In this document: in pieces, positions 15,329 to 19,626 of the stretch | How the letters are laid out: each line of letters starts with the position of its first letter | Position numbering within the stretch: the first letter of the stretch is position 1 | Source of the DNA: CAYXZO01 sp964469505 | Lineage (GTDB): Bacteria > Fidelibacterota > UBA8477 > JABMPR01 | Direction: 5' to 3' | Assembly (NCBI GenBank): GCA_964469505.1 | Contig: CAYXZO010000042.1 | Coordinates: 1-19,626 of the forward strand | Length of the DNA stretch: 19,626 nucleotides | The notes under the pieces: generated by a model | The model's database searches: none | The model's input: the letters and a program-made list of their open reading frames with translations, nothing else | Told to the model about the DNA's origin: nothing | Translations under genes and position numbers: made by a program

Positions 15329-16435
15329 TTATCCTTCATCTCCAGCTAACTTGATGTTTTTGCTGATGGGCTGATCGGCTTCCGAGCGAATTTTCAATTT
15401 AAGATCTGTGGGACGATCAGCGGAACGAATAGCCGTGTCAGCATCAATGATACCTTGACGAAATAGTTTGTACAGGGCCTGGTCGAACAGTTGCATTCCC
15501 TCTCCAGTGGAACTAGCGATTGCATGCCGCAGGATTTCAATTTCACCTTTGTGGATCAAATCCCTTATTCGCGCACTGGAAAGCAAAATCTCCAAAGCCG
15601 GTATCCGTCCCCCGTCAACCGTAGGCACTAAGCGTTGCGCAATGATGGCTTGCAAATTCTGACTTAATTGAAGACGAATGATTCCTTGTTGAGCTGGAGG
15701 ATAGAAACTCAAGATGCGCTCAATAGTTTGATAGGCATTGTTGGCGTGCAGGGTGCTCAATACCAAATGCCCCGTTTCAGAAAAATTCAAAGCAGCCGAC
15801 ATACTTTCTTCGTCACGGATCTCACTGATCAAAAGCATGGAAGGTGCCTCACGAAGGGCACTCCGGAGGGCCCGGGAGTAGGAAAAGGAATCCTGCCCAA
15901 TTTCTCTTTGATTCACAATGCTGCGTCGATGGGTGTGTAGGAATTCAATAGGATCTTCCAGGGTAAGGATGTGACCGGTAAGGTTGGCATTCCGGTAATC
16001 GATCATGGCCGCGAGGGTTGAGGATTTACCGGAACCGGTGGCTCCCACTACCAATATCAATCCCCTTTCTTTCAAAGCCAGCTCACCCAATAAAGGGGGC
16101 AGATTCAGCTCTTCCAGGGTTTTTATCCTGGACATTATCCTTCGCACGACGAAGGCGGGAGTGTTCCGCTGGCGAAAAAGATTTACCCGGAAACGCCCGA
16201 CATTAGCCAGGCTATAGGTAAAATCTACTTCATGCTCTCGTTCATAAATCCCCAACACCCGCTCGTCAGCCATGGTTTTGACCAATTCATTCATGGTTTC
16301 CAGGGTAACGATCTCTTTTTCCAGGGGGACGACTTTGCCACTGATTTTTAGCATGGGATACGCTCCCACGCTCATGTAAAGATCCGAAGCTTGTGCTTCG
16401 GTCATTACCACTAACAAATCTTCGAGAGAGTACAT
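15329..16435 (-). CDS. PilU-like type IV pilus retraction ATPase (PilT paralogue)
   Basis: A 368-residue PilT/PilU-family ATPase. Motifs are Walker A GATGSGKS (131-138; VGATGSGKS is the PilU-like form, against GPTGSGKS in PilT), Asp box TLEDPIEF (158-165), a Walker B region LLISEIRD (201-208, Ser where PilT has Gly) and His box TGHLVLSTLHA (221-231). The C-terminal GMQLFDQALYKL (313-324) also resembles PilU. The tetracysteine of extension motors is absent. PilU assists PilT-dependent retraction in Pseudomonas and Vibrio. It starts 16 nt after pilT and is followed after 6 nt by the CheY-like gene. The assignment to PilU rather than a second PilT rests on these motif details read by eye. Confidence 0.85.
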   Translation of the reverse strand: MYSLEDLLVVMTEAQASDLYMSVGAYPMLKISGKVVPLEKEIVTLETMNELVKTMADERVLGIYEREHEVDFTYSLANVGRFRVNLFRQRNTPAFVVRRIMSRIKTLEELNLPPLLGELALKERGLILVVGATGSGKSSTLAAMIDYRNANLTGHILTLEDPIEFLHTHRRSIVNQREIGQDSFSYSRALRSALREAPSMLLISEIRDEESMSAALNFSETGHLVLSTLHANNAYQTIERILSFYPPAQQGIIRLQLSQNLQAIIAQRLVPTVDGGRIPALEILLSSARIRDLIHKGEIEILRHAIASSTGEGMQLFDQALYKLFRQGIIDADTAIRSADRPTDLKLKIRSEADQPISKNIKLAGDEG

Positions 16436-16451
16436 GTGCTTAGTTACCGTT

Positions 16452-17522
16452 TTATTCTGTTCCCATAAGCTTCTTCAATTCTTCCGGATTGGCAGCCACA
16501 GCCAAGGCGTCTTGGTGACGGATTTGTTTGGTCTCAACCAGGTGCAGTAATGATTGCTCCATAGTCATCATCCCAATTTTACCACTGGTCTGGATGACTG
16601 AATTCAATTGATAGGTTTTGCCTTCCCGAATCAGATTACCCACGGCCGGGGTGGCGATCATCACTTCGAAGGCTGCAACCCGCCCGCCATCGATGCGTCT
16701 GAGTAAAACCTGCGAGACCACAGCCAAAATAGCTTCGCTGAGCATCACCCGGATCTGGTTTTGTTGCGAGGGCGGGTATTGATCAATAATCCGGTCTATT
16801 GTCTTGGAAGCGCTTATTGTATGTAAGGTGCCGAAAACCAGATGACCTGTCTCAGCGGCCGTAATGGCTAATGAGGTTGTTTCCAAATCGCGCATTTCCC
16901 CCACTACAATAACGTCCGGGTCTTCCCGCAGGGCACTGCGTAAGGCTTTTGGAAACGAATGGGTATCTTTACCTAACTCCCGATGATTAATTAAAGAATT
17001 CTTGCTGGTATGGATGAATTCTACCGGGTCCTCAATAGTAATAATGTGTCTACGTTGATTGGTGTTGATATAGTCAATCAGAGTGGCCAGGGTGGTTGAT
17101 TTACCACTTCCAGTGGGACCGGTAACTAGAATCAGGCCTTTCTCGCGAGTGACCAGTTCTTTTAAGACCTGTGGCAGCCCCAACTCTTCGAAAGTGAAGA
17201 TCCTATCGGGAATCGCCCGTAATACGGCGGTATCCCCGAAATAGCTATGAAAAATATTAACTCGAAACCGTCCTGAGGTCCCTAGAGAGCTGGAAAAGTC
17301 CACCTCCAGCTCTTCTTCATACTTCTTACGCAGTTCATCCGTCATTAAATCGTAAACCAACATGTGAACATCTTCCGGAGTTAAAATGGGCAGTTCCGTG
17401 CGCCGGATCTCACCGTTAATTCTAACCAAAGGTGGCGAGTTGGGGCTTAAATGCAAATCCGAAGCTCCCGCTTCCCTGGCGAATTGAATCAGTTCGAAGA
17501 TTTCCATTAATTGATCACCCAT
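16452..17522 (-). CDS. pilT: Type IV pilus retraction ATPase PilT
   Basis: PilT drives pilus disassembly and twitching. This 356-residue protein has the full motif set: Walker A GPTGSGKS (135-142), Asp box TIEDPVEF (162-169), Walker B VVGEMRD (206-212), His box TGHLVFGTLHT (225-235), and the PilT-specific C-terminal region VGNLIREGKTYQLNSVIQT (294-312), a close match to the AIRNLIRE retraction motif. No CxxC pairs are present. ATG 17522 abuts the secretin stop codon with no spacer and has GAGGT about 9 nt upstream. A second in-frame ATG at 17507 is preceded by GGGTGAT at 6 nt, so the protein may be five residues shorter. The PilU-like gene follows after 16 nt. Confidence 0.95.
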   Translation of the reverse strand: MGDQLMEIFELIQFAREAGASDLHLSPNSPPLVRINGEIRRTELPILTPEDVHMLVYDLMTDELRKKYEEELEVDFSSSLGTSGRFRVNIFHSYFGDTAVLRAIPDRIFTFEELGLPQVLKELVTREKGLILVTGPTGSGKSTTLATLIDYINTNQRRHIITIEDPVEFIHTSKNSLINHRELGKDTHSFPKALRSALREDPDVIVVGEMRDLETTSLAITAAETGHLVFGTLHTISASKTIDRIIDQYPPSQQNQIRVMLSEAILAVVSQVLLRRIDGGRVAAFEVMIATPAVGNLIREGKTYQLNSVIQTSGKIGMMTMEQSLLHLVETKQIRHQDALAVAANPEELKKLMGTE

Positions 17523-19295
17523 TTATTCGAACCTCACGATATTGGGCGTAATAAAGATTAAAAGTTCTCGCTGTTCGTTTTTGGTCACTGTATGAGAAAA
17601 TATCTTCCTGAGAATTGGTACATTGCGTAGGTATGGAAACCCAGCTTCGGTAACAGTGGATTGATTAAAAATCAGCCCACCGATTAGTAGCGTTTCGCCA
17701 TCCCCCACCATGACTTTAGTTGTGGTCGAGCGTTCAGATATAACTGGTCGGTCGCTGTTGGGGCCGGCAAAACCAACCAATGCCTGCACAACGGCACTAA
17801 TATCCATAGATATATAATGGCCTTCATTAATCTTGGGGGTCACATTAAGGGTTATGTTGATCTTTTCTTCTTTAAAATTAGTAGTTTGGATTCCCTGAAT
17901 AGTTGTAGGCCCTGGAATGACCACCGGGTAGGAAGTTCCTACAGTGACTTCAGCGGGAGTGTTATCTTTGGTAGTGATCTGTGGTTCTTGAATCAAACGA
18001 GTGTTGTTATCCGAAGAAAGTATTTCCAGCAGGCTGCGGAATGCCGGTAGGCTCAAAGTGGCAATTCGCAAATCTTTATTCAGCCATCCCAAGGCTAACT
18101 GTTCCATCAATCCGGAGGAATCGAGCATGGCTTTAGATATAGGACCGGTCATTTCTGCCCGAGCTTCCCAGTTTATTCCCAGTCTTTCGTCTAATGAGAG
18201 TTTAGTTTCGATAAATTTGACACTGATATTGACTTGGGGGATGGGCTGGTCAAGTTTGCGTATTACTTCTTCGATCCTATCGAAATTTTGAACCACATCA
18301 GTAACCAAAAGATGGTCGGGGGGTGAAATCGTTCCGACTCCAACTCCACCAGCACCTGCTGCCGCACCTGCGGTTGTAGTAGCCGCGGCTTGCGTGCCAC
18401 CTGCTCCCGCAAGACCTCCCAGTAGGCCAGTAGCCCCACCAGTGGGCGCAGGTACAGCCCCCGCAGCTGCACCACCCACGGCGCCTCCTACTGCAAAGCC
18501 GCCTTGTTGAACGGGAGAGAAAGTTTGCAGCTTGCCCTTATCAGTTATCACGTTCTGCAGGGCTTGAGCTACAGCCGAAGCATTAACGTACTCCAGTTTA
18601 TAAATACGAGTATCCAACTCGCCTGGAAGGCTTTCATCCGTAGGCTTAACAACTACTATATTTCCCTGGATGAACCAATCATAGCCATTTACTTTCAGAA
18701 TCGCATCCAAAGCATGTTGTAGATTTACATCAGTTAATGAGACGGTAATCTTACCGGTAACTTTTTTACTGGCTACTATGTTTAAATGATTCTGCACCGC
18801 CAGTAGTCTTAATATATCTACAAGATCGGCATCCTTAAAATTCAGCGAAACCGTACTTGCCAGCATGGCAAGGGTTTTGCCCTTGAAGGGAGGCGCATGT
18901 TTCCGAATCAAGGGTGTCCAGTAGATACGAATCTGGTTGGCGTAATCGGCTTCGATCCGAAAATCGGGTAGGGATGTAAAATAAAGAACGACTTCTGTAA
19001 AAAGTTCTTTGCCGCGCATCTGCCGAGCATCGATCCTATACAATGGCGGTAAGGCGGTTTGTCGGCTGTATCTCTCCTGTTTCAACTTGGTATGTCGAAA
19101 CCGCAGGGTGATTTGAGGAGGAGTCTGAGATACAACTTTTTCAAAGGGGACGGTACGATTCATCACTACCGTCACACCAACTTCCTCGGGACTGGAATAC
19201 GTCGTAATTTTTTCTATAATCGCCTTTTCCCTGCCAAAAACTAAAGACATAAAAAGGCTTATAAAAATGGGGTATTTAATTCTTACTTTATTCAT
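17523..19295 (-). CDS. pilQ: PilQ/GspD-family outer-membrane secretin
   Basis: Secretins form the outer-membrane pore for the pilus. The 590-residue protein has a short signal-like N-terminus (1-20), an AMIN-like beta domain (about 25-130), a STN/N0-type domain (about 148-218; the stretch KVTGKITVSLTDVNLQHALD is typical), one N1/N3-type repeat (about 228-350) and the C-terminal secretin core (about 353-590). The core includes VTVGTSYPVV (450-459), GETLLIGGLI (533-542) and VPILRKIF (559-566). Residues about 264-322 are a Gly/Ala/Thr/Val-rich insertion within the N-domain, like the glycine-rich loop in the N3 domain of GspD. The ATG overlaps the PilP-like stop by 8 nt, and pilT abuts its own stop. 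PilQ is favoured over GspD or MshL because of the T4P neighbours. Confidence 0.92.
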   Translation of the reverse strand: MNKVRIKYPIFISLFMSLVFGREKAIIEKITTYSSPEEVGVTVVMNRTVPFEKVVSQTPPQITLRFRHTKLKQERYSRQTALPPLYRIDARQMRGKELFTEVVLYFTSLPDFRIEADYANQIRIYWTPLIRKHAPPFKGKTLAMLASTVSLNFKDADLVDILRLLAVQNHLNIVASKKVTGKITVSLTDVNLQHALDAILKVNGYDWFIQGNIVVVKPTDESLPGELDTRIYKLEYVNASAVAQALQNVITDKGKLQTFSPVQQGGFAVGGAVGGAAAGAVPAPTGGATGLLGGLAGAGGTQAAATTTAGAAAGAGGVGVGTISPPDHLLVTDVVQNFDRIEEVIRKLDQPIPQVNISVKFIETKLSLDERLGINWEARAEMTGPISKAMLDSSGLMEQLALGWLNKDLRIATLSLPAFRSLLEILSSDNNTRLIQEPQITTKDNTPAEVTVGTSYPVVIPGPTTIQGIQTTNFKEEKINITLNVTPKINEGHYISMDISAVVQALVGFAGPNSDRPVISERSTTTKVMVGDGETLLIGGLIFNQSTVTEAGFPYLRNVPILRKIFSHTVTKNEQRELLIFITPNIVRFE

Positions 19296-19626
19296 TCAAA
19301 CTTAACCTCACCGTTTTGGTCCCTTGTGCCAAGATTACATAATTAAAAGTTATTTTCTCTACGCGCATCCCAGCTATTACATCACCCACGGTCACAATGT
19401 CTCCATTTATAATTGCAAACGCAGAGCTTCCCTGTTGCGAAATACCCGTCAACTGCAGGTTTTTAATCTGGCCTTCATCACCTCCAAAGAATTTGTTAAT
19501 TACACTTTCATCCCGTTGAATATGGGCTTCATCAACATAGTAGAAGGGATCCTTCTCCCAGTCTTTTTCCCAACTCAACACATCCAGCATGGGGATGTTT
19601 GCCAGCTGTTGAAGACCCATTGTTTG
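19288..19626 (-). CDS. PilP-like periplasmic protein with GspC/PilP HR-type domain (5' partial)
   Basis: The frame is open to the window edge; only the last 112 residues are visible and the N-terminus is missing. An ATG at 19620 is in frame but probably internal. The C-terminal ~60 residues follow the homology-region pattern of PilP/GspC: a first strand (NLQLTGISQQGSSAFAIING), then VTVGDVIAGMRVEKITFNYVIL and a final GTKTVRLSLNE. PilP connects the inner-membrane alignment complex (PilMNO) to the secretin. Its place just before the secretin, with an 8-nt overlap, is the usual pilP-pilQ order. The pilMNO genes would be expected just beyond the window. The family call rests on pattern and position, not a clear signature. 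Confidence 0.72.
   Translation of the reverse strand, partial: QTMGLQQLANIPMLDVLSWEKDWEKDPFYYVDEAHIQRDESVINKFFGGDEGQIKNLQLTGISQQGSSAFAIINGDIVTVGDVIAGMRVEKITFNYVILAQGTKTVRLSLNE

Noticed and set aside
14817..15374. A 185-residue plus-strand frame
   Set aside because: Lies antisense across pilD, the CheY-like gene and the end of the PilU-like gene, all of which have complete family motifs. Serine/arginine-rich shadow translation.

Overview
The window is 19.6 kb from a Gram-negative bacterium. An outer-membrane secretin, type IV pilus (T4P) assembly genes, a signal-bearing M28 peptidase and a probable outer-membrane barrel protein all point to two membranes. All 18 genes I support lie on the minus strand, so the biological reading direction is from high to low coordinates. 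No rRNA, tRNA, CRISPR array, transposase or phage gene is visible. The phylum cannot be fixed from sequence reading alone. The mix of genes would fit a deep-branching lineage such as the FCB group, but that is a guess. The 100-N gap suggests the source is a scaffolded draft or metagenome assembly.

Region 1 (19626 down to 9879) is a compact T4P operon. The order is a PilP-like periplasmic protein (cut by the window edge), PilQ/GspD-type secretin, PilT, a PilU-like second retraction ATPase, a CheY-like receiver, PilD prepilin peptidase, PilB extension ATPase with an MshEN (c-di-GMP-type) N-terminus, a sigma-54 activator with a degenerate receiver, and PilC. Neighbours are separated by 0-18 nt or overlap by 4-8 nt, so they are very likely co-transcribed. 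No pilin and no histidine kinase are present in the window.

Region 2 (9784 down to 8212) holds a CRP/FNR-family regulator, a small thioredoxin-fold-like protein and a DoxX-family membrane protein. The last two are tightly coupled: the doxX Shine-Dalgarno is built from the last codons of the upstream gene. The unit ends in a strong intrinsic terminator. An imperfect palindrome sits in front of the thioredoxin-like gene.

Region 3 (8177 down to 942) contains housekeeping and metabolic genes: a membrane-anchored FMN-type glutamate synthase-like protein, stand-alone NAD(P)HX epimerase (nnrE), thiI lacking a rhodanese domain, a secreted M28 peptidase with PA and PDZ domains, and a class V aminotransferase of the cysteine desulfurase type. 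The M28 gene looks broken only because of an assembly artefact. A 100-N gap is flanked by two identical 55-bp copies, and removing the gap plus one copy restores a 589-residue open frame.

Region 4 (941 down to 1) is 329 nt of AT-rich intergenic DNA followed by the 5' part of a gene for a signal-peptide-bearing, probably outer-membrane beta-barrel protein, cut by the window edge.

I see no clearly new defence or mobile system. The points most worth a second look are the T4P regulatory equipment (MshEN PilB, phosphorylation-dead activator, lone CheY), the CRP/thioredoxin-like/DoxX unit, a possible ThiI sulfur-donor pairing, and the gap artefact.
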